Source: UBA7803 sp041686955 (GTDB lineage Bacteria; Pseudomonadota; Gammaproteobacteria; Pseudomonadales; Azotimanducaceae). From it: DNA of 29,527 bases. The first letter of the stretch is position 1. Each line of letters begins with the position of its first letter. The notes below the pieces were generated by a model. That model was not told the origin of the DNA and did not search any database. It saw only the letters and a program-made list of their open reading frames with translations. The stretch covers positions 1-29,527 of the forward strand of contig JAWLCV010000051.1 in the NCBI GenBank assembly GCA_041686955.1, in the 5' to 3' direction. The position numbers were made by a program, and so were the translations under genes. Shown in pieces: positions 14,600 through 21,997 of this stretch.

Positions 14600-15298
14600 A
14601 TGGACCAGCATTCTTCTGCCTTTGCCTCCACCCCCACCGTCAGCCGCAGGCCTTATCGCACGCCGGTGCGGCAACCGCGCAAGCTGGCGTGGACACCGGT
14701 CACGTTTTCCGCGGGGCAGGTCCTGTATCGGGAGGGGGAGATCGCCGACCGCCTGTTCGTAACCCGGTCCGGCATCGTCAAGCTCATCGCTCACCTGCCC
14801 AACGGGCGGGCGCGTATCCTCGGTCTCCACGGTCCCGGCGCCGTCCTCGGACTGATCACGCCGGCGTCCGATGAGCCCTCTTACGGGCACTCCGCCATCG
14901 CCATGGAGGACGTCAGCGCTTACTGGATCTCCGCCGCCCAGCTCCGCCGCCTCAGAAATCAGGGCTCCCAGGAGTACATGGAGCTGGTGGAGCGCCATTG
15001 CGAGGAGCTGCGCCATGCGGAGCGCTGGATCGCCGAGTTCTCGGCCGACACCACGCCGTGCCGCATCGCCCGGCTCATCAAGTATCTGGCCGAGCTGCAG
15101 CACCTTCCCGAGGAAGACGAGGTGGAGCTGTTGACCTGCCAGGAGATGGGCGAGGTGATCGGCGTCTCCACGGAAAGCGCGAGCCGCGTGCTGGCGGAGT
15201 TCAAGCGCAGCGGCGTGCTGGAGCCCTGCAAGGACCGTCACGGCAAGCGCCTGTACCGTTTCCACCCGGAGACCATTGACGACATAGCGTTTGCGTGA
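14600..15298 (+). CDS. Crp/Fnr-family transcriptional regulator
   Basis: A 232-residue regulator. A cyclic-nucleotide-binding-type beta roll (about 33-145, starting FSAGQVLYREGEIADRLFVTRSG) is joined by a dimerisation helix to a winged helix (about 163-225) whose recognition segment is CQEMGEVIGVSTESASRVLAEF. The four N-terminal cysteines of oxygen-sensing Fnr are absent, so an iron-sulfur sensor is unlikely. Residues for cAMP (E and R of the phosphate-binding cassette) are not clearly present either. The signal is unknown. ATG 14600 follows CGAGGA. The response regulator at 15348 lies 49 bases downstream on the same strand. Confidence 0.88.
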   Translation: MDQHSSAFASTPTVSRRPYRTPVRQPRKLAWTPVTFSAGQVLYREGEIADRLFVTRSGIVKLIAHLPNGRARILGLHGPGAVLGLITPASDEPSYGHSAIAMEDVSAYWISAAQLRRLRNQGSQEYMELVERHCEELRHAERWIAEFSADTTPCRIARLIKYLAELQHLPEEDEVELLTCQEMGEVIGVSTESASRVLAEFKRSGVLEPCKDRHGKRLYRFHPETIDDIAFA

Positions 15299-15319
15299 TC
15301 TCGCCGCAGGACGTAACCT

Positions 15320-15331
15320 TTGACGAGTCAA
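15320..15331. promoter_or_regulatory. Short inverted repeat before the NarL-type regulator
   Basis: TTGAC-GA-GTCAA lies 16 bases before the ATG at 15348. The half-site resembles a Crp/Fnr half-site, but the spacing is two bases instead of four, so recognition by the adjacent Crp/Fnr protein is only a possibility. Confidence 0.3.
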
Positions 15332-15347
15332 GCGAAAAGGCGCGTCG

Positions 15348-16004
15348 ATGACGTCCACGCGCGTAAGCATCTACATCGCCGACGATCACGGCCTCGTGCG
15401 GGAAGGACTGAGCTCGGTCCTCGCCCGCGAGGCCGACCTCGAGGTGGTGGGCCAGGGTAGCACCGGGCGGGAAGCCATCGCCGCCGTTCGCGAGCTGCGG
15501 CCCGACGTCGTCATCATGGACGTGGCCATGGGCGACATGAACGGCATGGAAGCCACCCGGCAGATCCTCAAGGAAGCCCCCGAGACCCGGGTCATCGCCG
15601 TCTCCAGCTACGGCGGACGGCGCCACGTCATGGGCATGCTCAAAGCCGGCGCGCTCGGCTACGTGGTGAAATCCGAGGTGTTCGACCGCCTCAGGATGGC
15701 GATCCGGGAAGTGCTGCGGGGCAACGTCTACCTCTCCCCCTCCATCGGCGCCACCGTGGTGGGGCTGCTGCGCGACAACGACACCTCCGGGGTCGCCGTC
15801 GAAGTTCTGAGCGATCGCGAGCGCCAGATCGTACAACTGGTGGCCGAGGGCTTCTCGTCCTCGGCAATCGGCTCCAAGCTCAACATCTCCCCGAGCACCG
15901 TGGAAACCCACCGCCGCAACATCATGCGCAAGCTCAATCTGCACAACGTGGCCGAGCTCACCCGCTTCGCCATCCGCGAGGGCATGACCTCGGTAGACGG
16001 CTGA
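15348..16004 (+). CDS. NarL/FixJ-family response regulator
   Basis: A 218-residue two-domain response regulator. The receiver (1-120) has the acidic pair Asp12-Asp13, phosphoacceptor Asp58 (VVIMDVAMGDMNG) and conserved Lys108, so it should be phosphorylated normally. A LuxR-type helix-turn-helix follows (about 153-212: LSDRERQIVQLVAEG, STVETHRRNIMRKL). No sensor kinase is in the window, so it is an orphan here. The ATG has a weak AAAGG about nine bases upstream. It may be co-transcribed with the Crp/Fnr gene. The target is unknown. Confidence 0.9.
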   Translation: MTSTRVSIYIADDHGLVREGLSSVLAREADLEVVGQGSTGREAIAAVRELRPDVVIMDVAMGDMNGMEATRQILKEAPETRVIAVSSYGGRRHVMGMLKAGALGYVVKSEVFDRLRMAIREVLRGNVYLSPSIGATVVGLLRDNDTSGVAVEVLSDRERQIVQLVAEGFSSSAIGSKLNISPSTVETHRRNIMRKLNLHNVAELTRFAIREGMTSVDG

Positions 16005-16022
16005 AGCTGCCGCATCCGCCAC

Positions 16023-16040
16023 GGCCGGTCCCTTCCGGCC
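16023..16040. terminator. Hairpin after the NarL-type regulator
   Basis: GGCCGG, loop TCCCTT, CCGGCC, 18 bases after the stop at 16004 and between convergent genes. It has no T-run. It is a plausible weak bidirectional terminator. Confidence 0.4.
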
Positions 16041-16060
16041 CGATAACGTCAGATCCGTGA

Positions 16061-16270
16061 TCAGCGGTAACCTACCGCCCGCGGCGGCCGCCGCGACGAG
16101 GACATGGGCTCCACGCCGGTGATCACCATGGGCATGCCGCCGAAGGCGGCCTTCGACCAGGCGCGCGCCATCTCGGGCCCATCCGCCTCGGTGGTCAGGG
16201 TGAACTCGATGTTCTTGCAGACGACGCCGGTCTGGATCTCGACGGCACCGCGGACGCGATACTTCTGCAT
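16061..16270 (-). CDS. Small conserved-looking protein of unknown function
   Basis: A 69-residue protein beginning MQKYRVRGAVEIQTG, predicted to be mostly beta with one helix (EMARAWSKAAFGG), then ITGVEPMSSS. No signal peptide or known motif is visible. ATG 16270 was chosen because the longer frame (to 16579) runs antisense into the AAA+ gene; GAGGGA lies about 12 bases upstream, rather far. It follows the AAA+ gene by 91 bases on the same strand and could be its partner in an operon. I do not recognise the family. Confidence 0.55.
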   Translation of the reverse strand: MQKYRVRGAVEIQTGVVCKNIEFTLTTEADGPEMARAWSKAAFGGMPMVITGVEPMSSSRRPPRAVGYR

Positions 16271-16361
16271 GGACCGGTAATCCCTCGAGTGAGTTGGAGC
16301 GTGAAGTATTCGTGGAGCCCCGCCGGGGTGCCTTGAAGATACGCAACCGGCGCCGGGCACG

Positions 16362-17609
16362 TCAGCGCGGGGAGCTGGCGGCGCCGCCCCGCTGCTCGCC
16401 CTGGCCCCGCACCAGCAGGTCGTAGGCCCGGACACTCGCGGGCAGGTGCACCGGATGAATGTTCCGGGCAGCGGCCGCATGCGCCTGTTCCAGGGCACGT
16501 TTGAGCTCCGCGGTGTTACCGGGCCACGGGTAACGGCGGAGCATCTGCGTCGCCTGCCATGACAGCGTCTTGTCCACACCGGCGGTGGCGTTCAGCCGGT
16601 GGACGAACAGGCGGCTGAGACCGATGACGTCGTCGCCCCGCTCACGGAGCACCGGCAGGCGCACCACGAACTGGCCGATCATGCGGTAGAGTTCCGGACA
16701 CAGGCGCCGCTCTCGAAGCGCGGCCACCGGGTCGCGGGCGGACGCGGCGATCACCCGCACCGACACCTCGTCGGCCAGGGCCCGCTCCAGCCTCTGCAAC
16801 AGCCGATACTGGTCGTGGAGCGGCATGCCGCACAACTCGTTGAGAAACAGCGTGCCCCCGTGGGCCCGCTCCAGGCGCTCCCGCCAGTCGTCACCCTCGG
16901 CGCGCGCGGCTTCGGCACGGGAGGGCCGCTCGGCGAGCTTCCACGCGTGTCCCGCGCACTCCACCTGCACGAAGGGGCCCGCGACCCGGCCGCTCAGATC
17001 GTGCAGGGTGCGGGCGGCCATGGACTTGCCGGTACCCCGCTCGCCGTAAATGAACACGGTGGCGTCCCCGGGCGCGATGGCCGCGAGGCGCCGGTGAAGC
17101 TGCTGCATCACGGGCGCGCTGCCGTGCAGGCGGCCCAGCCGGTCCAGCGGCAGGGCGCCCCCCTCGGGCAGCGCCCGGTAGCGCAGCCTGTGGCGGAACT
17201 CGGCGTCCACATCGTCGAGCACCCGGGCGAGAAACCGCGGCTCCAGGGGCCGGGTCAAGGCGTGGCAGGGCAGGCTGTGCCAGATCTCGAGCACCTGCGG
17301 CATGTGCTCGGGATCCACCACGAGGACGGTCTCCCGAGGCCACCGCTGCAGCCGATCGGGTTGCGCCAGAGCTTCGCAGTTCAACAGAAAGGCCACGTCC
17401 GGCTGCTGGCCCACGGCGGACAGCTCACGCAGCCCGGGCACCCGGTGCCAGCGGAATCCCCGGCCCCGGGCCGCCGCCTCGAGCTGGGCCACGGTGGGTG
17501 GATCCTCCCCCACGGCGACCGCCAGCGGCGGCAGGACAGCCGGCGCTCCGGGCCGGTGCACGGCGCGACGCGGCGGCGCCGCGGCACGAGAGTCGATCTT
17601 CCAGTCCAA
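16362..17609 (-). CDS. EBP-like AAA+ regulator without GAFTGA (VpsR-like)
   Basis: A 415-residue protein built like a sigma-54 activator but altered at key points. An N-terminal domain (about 27-140) resembles a receiver fold with no clear phosphoacceptor. The AAA+ domain has Walker A GERGTGKS (189-196). The GAFTGA loop is missing, replaced by an Arg/Ala/Glu-rich stretch (about 228-245), and Walker B reads TLFLNE (253-258) with Asn257 for Asp. LPVLRERGDD and WPGNTAELK (362-370) are kept. No Fis helix-turn-helix is evident at the C-terminus (ending GAASSPR). It therefore probably neither remodels sigma-54 nor hydrolyses ATP normally; VpsR of Vibrio is a known GAFTGA-less example. The start is TTG 17609, with AGGG/GGGGGA upstream, and is uncertain. 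Confidence 0.75.
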   Translation of the reverse strand: MDWKIDSRAAAPPRRAVHRPGAPAVLPPLAVAVGEDPPTVAQLEAAARGRGFRWHRVPGLRELSAVGQQPDVAFLLNCEALAQPDRLQRWPRETVLVVDPEHMPQVLEIWHSLPCHALTRPLEPRFLARVLDDVDAEFRHRLRYRALPEGGALPLDRLGRLHGSAPVMQQLHRRLAAIAPGDATVFIYGERGTGKSMAARTLHDLSGRVAGPFVQVECAGHAWKLAERPSRAEAARAEGDDWRERLERAHGGTLFLNELCGMPLHDQYRLLQRLERALADEVSVRVIAASARDPVAALRERRLCPELYRMIGQFVVRLPVLRERGDDVIGLSRLFVHRLNATAGVDKTLSWQATQMLRRYPWPGNTAELKRALEQAHAAAARNIHPVHLPASVRAYDLLVRGQGEQRGGAASSPR

Positions 17610-17770
17610 CGCCCTGCGTCCCCCAGGTGCGGTGGGGGCAATCTAGGGCCGGCGACCACCGGTCGCTTTGAACTTGCGCAATGGCGGGGACGGCGAAGCT
17701 GGGACTGGACTCGCAGTTTTCGGTACACTTCCGCGACCCAACCCCGTCCCGATCGCTCACGGAGAACCAG

Positions 17771-18367
17771 GTGGCTCAGCCCCTCACCAAATCCGAGGTC
17801 GTTTCCTCCGAGCAGGAGCCGCTGATTCTCGTGAACAGCGACGACGAGGAAGTGGGCCATCTGGGCAAGTCGGCGTGCCACGACGGCGACGGCGTCCTGC
17901 ACCGCGCCTTTTCCCTGTTCATCTTCAATCCGGCCGGCGAGCTGCTGATCCAGCGGCGGGCGCCGGGCAAGCGCCTGTGGCCCGCGTTCTGGTCCAACAG
18001 CTGCTGCTCGCACCCTCGCGCCGGTGAGGACATGGACGAAGCGGTGGGGCGCCGGCTGCAGCAGGAACTGTCCCTGCAGGCCAGGCTGCACTTCGTCTAC
18101 AAGTTCGAGTACGTGGCCCGCTTCGAGGACCTGGGCACCGAGCACGAACTCTGCTGGGTGTACGTCGGCACCACCCGCGACGAGCCGGTCATCAACACGA
18201 CGGAGATCAGCGCGTGGCGTTGGATCTCGCCGGTCGAGCTCAGCCGCGAGCTGGCCGAACAGGGTGAGCGCTTCACCCCCTGGCTGAAGCTGGAGTGGCA
18301 GCGGCTGCGCCAGCGCTTCGGCGACGATCTCGGCGGCATCGCGCATCTCGAGAAGACACCGGAGTAG
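17771..18367 (+). CDS. idi: Isopentenyl-diphosphate delta-isomerase, type 1
   Basis: A 198-residue Nudix-fold enzyme that interconverts IPP and DMAPP in isoprenoid synthesis. The active-site loop WSNSCCSHP carries catalytic Cys79 (equivalent to Cys67 of E. coli). Metal-ligand residues are His37, His44, His81 and the pair Glu124/Glu126 in EHELC. The Nudix-like helix EDMDEAVGRRLQQEL is present. The start is GTG 17771, six bases after GGAG; an upstream ATG (17681) has no RBS and adds unrelated sequence. The HMG-CoA synthase gene starts seven bases after the stop, so they form an operon. Type 1 Idi is dispensable in MEP-pathway bacteria but required with a mevalonate pathway. Confidence 0.92.
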   Translation: MAQPLTKSEVVSSEQEPLILVNSDDEEVGHLGKSACHDGDGVLHRAFSLFIFNPAGELLIQRRAPGKRLWPAFWSNSCCSHPRAGEDMDEAVGRRLQQELSLQARLHFVYKFEYVARFEDLGTEHELCWVYVGTTRDEPVINTTEISAWRWISPVELSRELAEQGERFTPWLKLEWQRLRQRFGDDLGGIAHLEKTPE

Positions 18368-18374
18368 AGAATCC

Positions 18375-19871
18375 ATGGCCCAGGCCCACATCGGCATCAG
18401 CGGATTTGCCAGCTACCTGCCCCGCTATCGGGTGCGGCTGGCGGACTGGTGCCGCTGGACCGGCGATAGCTGGGACAAGGTGCGCACCGTGGTGGGCAGC
18501 GGATTCCGCATGCGCGGGCCCGACGAGAACGCCTACACCATGGCGGCAACCGCCGTTCTGCGCCTGATTCGCCAGTACGACCTGGACCCTTCCCGGATCG
18601 GTTTCCTCGGCCTGGGGACGGAATCGAGCACGGACAACTCCGCCGGCGCCGTCATCGTCAAGGGCATGGTGAACCGCGCCCTGACCCAGCTCGGCCTGCC
18701 GCGGCTTTCCCGCGCGTGCGAGGTTCCCGAATTCAAGCACGCGTGCCTCGGCGGCGTGTACGCCCTCAAGGCTGCCGCCCGGTACCTGGCGCTGGACGGC
18801 CGCGGCCGCCACGCCATCGTCGTCTGCTCCGACGTGGCGGAATACGAGCGCGCCACCTCCGGGGAACCCACCCAGGGCGCGGGCGCGGTGGCCATGCTGG
18901 TGGAAGAGGCGCCGCGGCTGCTGGCACTGGAGCTGCCCCTCTCGGGCAGCTCCTCGGATTATCGCGGACCGGATTTCCGCAAACCGTTCCTGCGCTTCAT
19001 GAATCAGGCTCCGTCGGAATACGCCCAGCCCCGGGACTTCCCGGTTTTCAACGGCAAGTACTCCACCACGTGCTACATCGACGAGGCCCTGGCGGCCATG
19101 CGCGACATGTTCGCGCGGATCGCCGCACCGGACGCCGCCCGCGCCGCGGTGCGGCCGTTGGCCTCGCGGCCGAGTCAGTTCATGCGGGAGCTCTCGGCCA
19201 CGTTCCTGCACCGCCCGTATCAGCGCATGGCGGAAACCGGCCTGATCATGAGCTACCTGCTGGCGCTGGCCGTGGGCGACGGCGAGGACCTGGCGGAGCT
19301 CGAGCGTCATGCCGTGGCTGCGGAAGTGGACCCGGCGGCGCTGGTGACGGAGCTGACCGCGGAGCCGGAGGTGTACGCGCTGGTCGAGCAACAACGGGTC
19401 AGCGACGAGATCTACCCGCTGGCCGTTCAGACGGCGCGGGAGTTCCGCCGCGACCCGGGCTTCGAGGCCCTCATGACCCGGCTCGGCACCGCCTGCATGC
19501 AGGAGGTGGGCAACCTCTACACGGCATCCCTGCCCGCATGGATGGCCGCCGGGCTCGAGGAGGCCGCCACCAGCGGCCTGGATCTCGCCGGCACGCGAAT
19601 CCTCACGCTGGGTTACGGCAGCGGTGATGCCGCCGAGGCCATCCCCATGGTGGTGATGCCGGAGTGGGCGGACGCAGCCCGGCGCATCGGCTTCGCCGCC
19701 ACCCTGGAGAATCCGCTGGACCTCGGCGAGACCGCGTACGCGGCGCTGCACGACGGCTCAGCCTTCGAATCGCTGGGTCCTCAACCGGGGGTGTTCTACA
19801 TCGATCGCATCGGCGACCGCACCGGGCACTTCGACGACTCCGGCATCGAGTACTACGGCTACCACGGCTGA
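18375..19871 (+). CDS. Hydroxymethylglutaryl-CoA synthase family protein
   Basis: A 498-residue thiolase-fold protein of the HMG-CoA synthase family. The catalytic triad is visible: Glu83 in GTESSTDNS, acyl-accepting Cys124 in EFKHACLGG, and His279 in ATFLHRPYQRM. It condenses acetyl-CoA with acetoacetyl-CoA if it is a true HMGS, a mevalonate-pathway step; beta-branching homologues in polyketide pathways are the main alternative, but no polyketide genes are nearby. The length is near the upper end for bacterial HMGS (about 390-480), mainly from insertions in the C-terminal half. ATG 18375 lies seven bases after idi, with GGAG overlapping the idi stop region. Confidence 0.88.
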   Translation: MAQAHIGISGFASYLPRYRVRLADWCRWTGDSWDKVRTVVGSGFRMRGPDENAYTMAATAVLRLIRQYDLDPSRIGFLGLGTESSTDNSAGAVIVKGMVNRALTQLGLPRLSRACEVPEFKHACLGGVYALKAAARYLALDGRGRHAIVVCSDVAEYERATSGEPTQGAGAVAMLVEEAPRLLALELPLSGSSSDYRGPDFRKPFLRFMNQAPSEYAQPRDFPVFNGKYSTTCYIDEALAAMRDMFARIAAPDAARAAVRPLASRPSQFMRELSATFLHRPYQRMAETGLIMSYLLALAVGDGEDLAELERHAVAAEVDPAALVTELTAEPEVYALVEQQRVSDEIYPLAVQTAREFRRDPGFEALMTRLGTACMQEVGNLYTASLPAWMAAGLEEAATSGLDLAGTRILTLGYGSGDAAEAIPMVVMPEWADAARRIGFAATLENPLDLGETAYAALHDGSAFESLGPQPGVFYIDRIGDRTGHFDDSGIEYYGYHG

Positions 19872-19908
19872 ACCGGCAGGCGCCGCCGCAGGCGCGGCCT
19901 GGCGTTTC

Positions 19909-21270
19909 TCAGCGGTGGGCCAGCCGGTGAACGTACGCCTCCTGCCGTGACAGCCAGGCGAACCGGAGCGTGAGCACCAGGGCCGCCACGGTGAGCCCGC
20001 AGGCCAATCCCACCCAGAACCCGCGCACTCCCTCGAAACCCGGCAGCACCACCCAGCCGAGGCCGAGCACCGTGCCCACCGGCAGACCCACGGTCCAGTA
20101 CGCCACCAGCGCGATGATCATCGGCGTGCGGGTGTCCTTGAAGCCGCGCAGCGAGCCGAGCGCGGTGACCTGGGTATCGTCGACGAACTGATACACCGCC
20201 ACGAAGACCATGAGCTCCATGGCCACCGTGAGCACCACGGGGTCGTTGGTGTAGAGGCCGGCGATGAAGCCGCGGAACACGAACAGCAGCACGGCGGCCG
20301 CGGCGGCGAACACGAACGACAGCCCGATGGCCACCCATCCGCTGCGGCGGGCCCCATCCACGTCTCCGGCGCCCACGTTGAAACCCACCCGGATGGCCAC
20401 CGCCATGCCCAGCGCCATGGGAACCATGAACGTGAGGCCCCCCACGTTCGCCGCGATCTGATGGGCCGCAACCGCATCCACCCCGAGACGGCCCACCAGC
20501 AGCGTGACGATGGAGAACATGGAGAACTCGAGAAAGGTGGTCAGGCCGATGGGCAGCCCCAGCCTGATCAGGCGGCCGATCGCCCGCGGATCCGGAGCGG
20601 AGAAGCGTGCGAACAACCCCGTCACCTGCATCCGTGAACGCACCATCACCAGAGCCAGCACGACGAACTCCAGCCACATGACCGCCGCGCTGGACCAGCC
20701 ACAGCCCACCCCGCCCATGGCAGGAATGCCCGCGCCCCCGTAGATGAACAGGTAATTCAGCGGCACCTTGATCACCAGGCCCAGCGCCGCCACCAGCATC
20801 GCCGGCAGGGTCCAGGACATGCCCTCGCACAGATAGCGCAACGCCAGGTAGCCGAGCAGTCCCGGTGTGCCCCAGGAAAGCGCCTCGAGGTAACCCACGG
20901 CGATGGGCACCGCTTGGGGATCGACGCCGATGAAGTGGTAGAGGGCTTCGGCGTTGCGGTACGCGGCCACGAGCAGTGCGCCGCCGGCGAGACCGATCCA
21001 GGCCGCCTGGCGCACCACCTCTCCCGCCGCGGCCTGACGGCCGCCGCCGTGGAGCTGGGCCACCGACGGCACGATGGCCATGATCACCCCGCCGAGCAGC
21101 ATGACCGTGGGCCAGAAGAAGTTGCCGCCCAGCGCCACCCCGGCCAGATCCGCCGCCCCGTAGCGGCCAGCCATGATGGTGTCCGCCACGCCCATACCCA
21201 TCTGCGAAAGCTGGGTGAGCACGATGGGCAGAGCAAGCCGCAGCAGATGCCCAAGCTCCGCGCGAACCAC
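19909..21270 (-). CDS. MATE-family multidrug/cation efflux transporter (NorM-like)
   Basis: A 453-residue inner-membrane antiporter with twelve predicted helices. Family features are LTQLSQMGMGVADTIMAGRYG in helix 1-2, the repeat-like LPIGLTTFLEFSMFSIVTLLVG at the start of the second half, and VAAHQIAANVGGLTFMVPMALG in helix 8. It should export drugs or metabolites using a Na+ or H+ gradient. GTG 21270 is preferred because a TACAAT -10 at 21299-21304 would place transcription start near 21291. The frame extends to an ATG at 21360, but this lies upstream of that promoter and adds 30 residues unlike any MATE N-terminus. Confidence 0.88.
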   Translation of the reverse strand: MVRAELGHLLRLALPIVLTQLSQMGMGVADTIMAGRYGAADLAGVALGGNFFWPTVMLLGGVIMAIVPSVAQLHGGGRQAAAGEVVRQAAWIGLAGGALLVAAYRNAEALYHFIGVDPQAVPIAVGYLEALSWGTPGLLGYLALRYLCEGMSWTLPAMLVAALGLVIKVPLNYLFIYGGAGIPAMGGVGCGWSSAAVMWLEFVVLALVMVRSRMQVTGLFARFSAPDPRAIGRLIRLGLPIGLTTFLEFSMFSIVTLLVGRLGVDAVAAHQIAANVGGLTFMVPMALGMAVAIRVGFNVGAGDVDGARRSGWVAIGLSFVFAAAAAVLLFVFRGFIAGLYTNDPVVLTVAMELMVFVAVYQFVDDTQVTALGSLRGFKDTRTPMIIALVAYWTVGLPVGTVLGLGWVVLPGFEGVRGFWVGLACGLTVAALVLTLRFAWLSRQEAYVHRLAHR

Positions 21271-21298
21271 GACGTCCCCGGTGCCGAAAGGAGCGCGG

Positions 21299-21328
21299 AT
21301 TGTACACGTCCGGTGAGAACGATTAGCA
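21299..21328 (-). promoter_or_regulatory. MATE promoter with a possible Fur-like site
   Basis: On the minus strand TACAAT (21299-21304) is a good -10. On the plus strand, TGAGAACGATTAGCA (21314-21328) matches twelve of fifteen bases of the Fur 7-1-7 element TGATAATGATTATCA and would lie between -10 and -35. A further GATAATC occurs just to its right at about 21341. No good -35 is visible. Confidence 0.35.
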
Positions 21329-21395
21329 TATACAGATCTTCGATAATCGGACCTGGCCATTGATGCCGCCTATCGTGGCGATAGCATCTTTCGAA

Positions 21396-21423
21396 TGGTC
21401 ATACGCCACCCAGGCCTTATACT
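21396..21423 (+). promoter_or_regulatory. Candidate promoter of the rubrerythrin gene
   Basis: A TGGTCA -35 (21396-21401), a 16-base spacer and a TATACT -10 (21418-21423) on the plus strand. The leader would be about 73 bases to the ATG at 21503. Confidence 0.45.
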
Positions 21424-21502
21424 GATCGTTCCATCGCGCCGACGCGTCCCCGCCGACGCAGACGCTTTCCAACTCACGACAACTGTTTGAGGGCATGAAG
21501 TC

Positions 21503-21919
21503 ATGGAACTGAAGGACAGCAAGACACTGCAAAACCTGAAGGACGCGTTCGCCGGCGAGTCCCAGGCCAACCGCCGTTACCTGTACTTCGCCGCCAAGGC
21601 GGACGTGGAAGGCGAGAACGACGTGGCTGCGGTGTTCCGATCCACCGCCGAAGGCGAGACCGGCCATGCCCACGGTCATCTGGAGTACCTGGAGTCCGTC
21701 GGCGACCCGGCTACCGGGCTGCCCATCGGCGACACCCAGAACAACCTGAAGGCCGCCATCGCCGGCGAAACCCACGAGTACACCGACATGTATCCGGGGA
21801 TGGCGAAGACCGCGCGGGACGAGGGCTTCGACGAGATCGCCGACTGGTTCGAAACCCTGGCGAAAGCCGAGCGTTCTCACGCCAACCGGTTCCAGAAGGC
21901 CCTGGATTCCATGGCCTGA
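21503..21919 (+). CDS. Rubrerythrin-family diiron protein without rubredoxin domain
   Basis: A 138-residue four-helix diiron protein. Ligands are visible as Glu19 (AGES), Glu52/His55 (GETGHA), Glu89 and Glu92 (GETHEY) and Glu123/His126 (AERSHA). The C-terminal Cys4 rubredoxin domain of classical rubrerythrins (about 190 residues) is absent, so electrons must come from another protein. Rubrerythrins reduce hydrogen peroxide in the cytoplasm. ATG 21503 follows TTTGAGGG by ten bases. A strong terminator lies downstream, but the Fe-S and DUF3501 genes that follow on the same strand are likely its functional partners. Confidence 0.9.
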   Translation: MELKDSKTLQNLKDAFAGESQANRRYLYFAAKADVEGENDVAAVFRSTAEGETGHAHGHLEYLESVGDPATGLPIGDTQNNLKAAIAGETHEYTDMYPGMAKTARDEGFDEIADWFETLAKAERSHANRFQKALDSMA

Positions 21920-21943
21920 GGTCCGGTCGACCAAACGCGTGGC

Positions 21944-21967
21944 AAGGGGTCCGAATGGACCCCTTTT
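21944..21967 (+). terminator. Rho-independent terminator after rubrerythrin
   Basis: AAGGGGTCC, tetraloop GAAT, GGACCCCTT followed by TT: a 9-bp stem 24 bases after the rubrerythrin stop. It sits only 30 bases before the next gene, so some read-through is probably needed if the three genes are to be co-expressed. Confidence 0.75.
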
Positions 21968-21997
21968 CATCTGCGATCAGCGGACGGGAACCGATCC

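Noticed and set aside
15320..15331. A true Fnr/Crp site before the response regulator
   Set aside because: The half-site spacing is two bases instead of four; kept only as a low-confidence inverted repeat.
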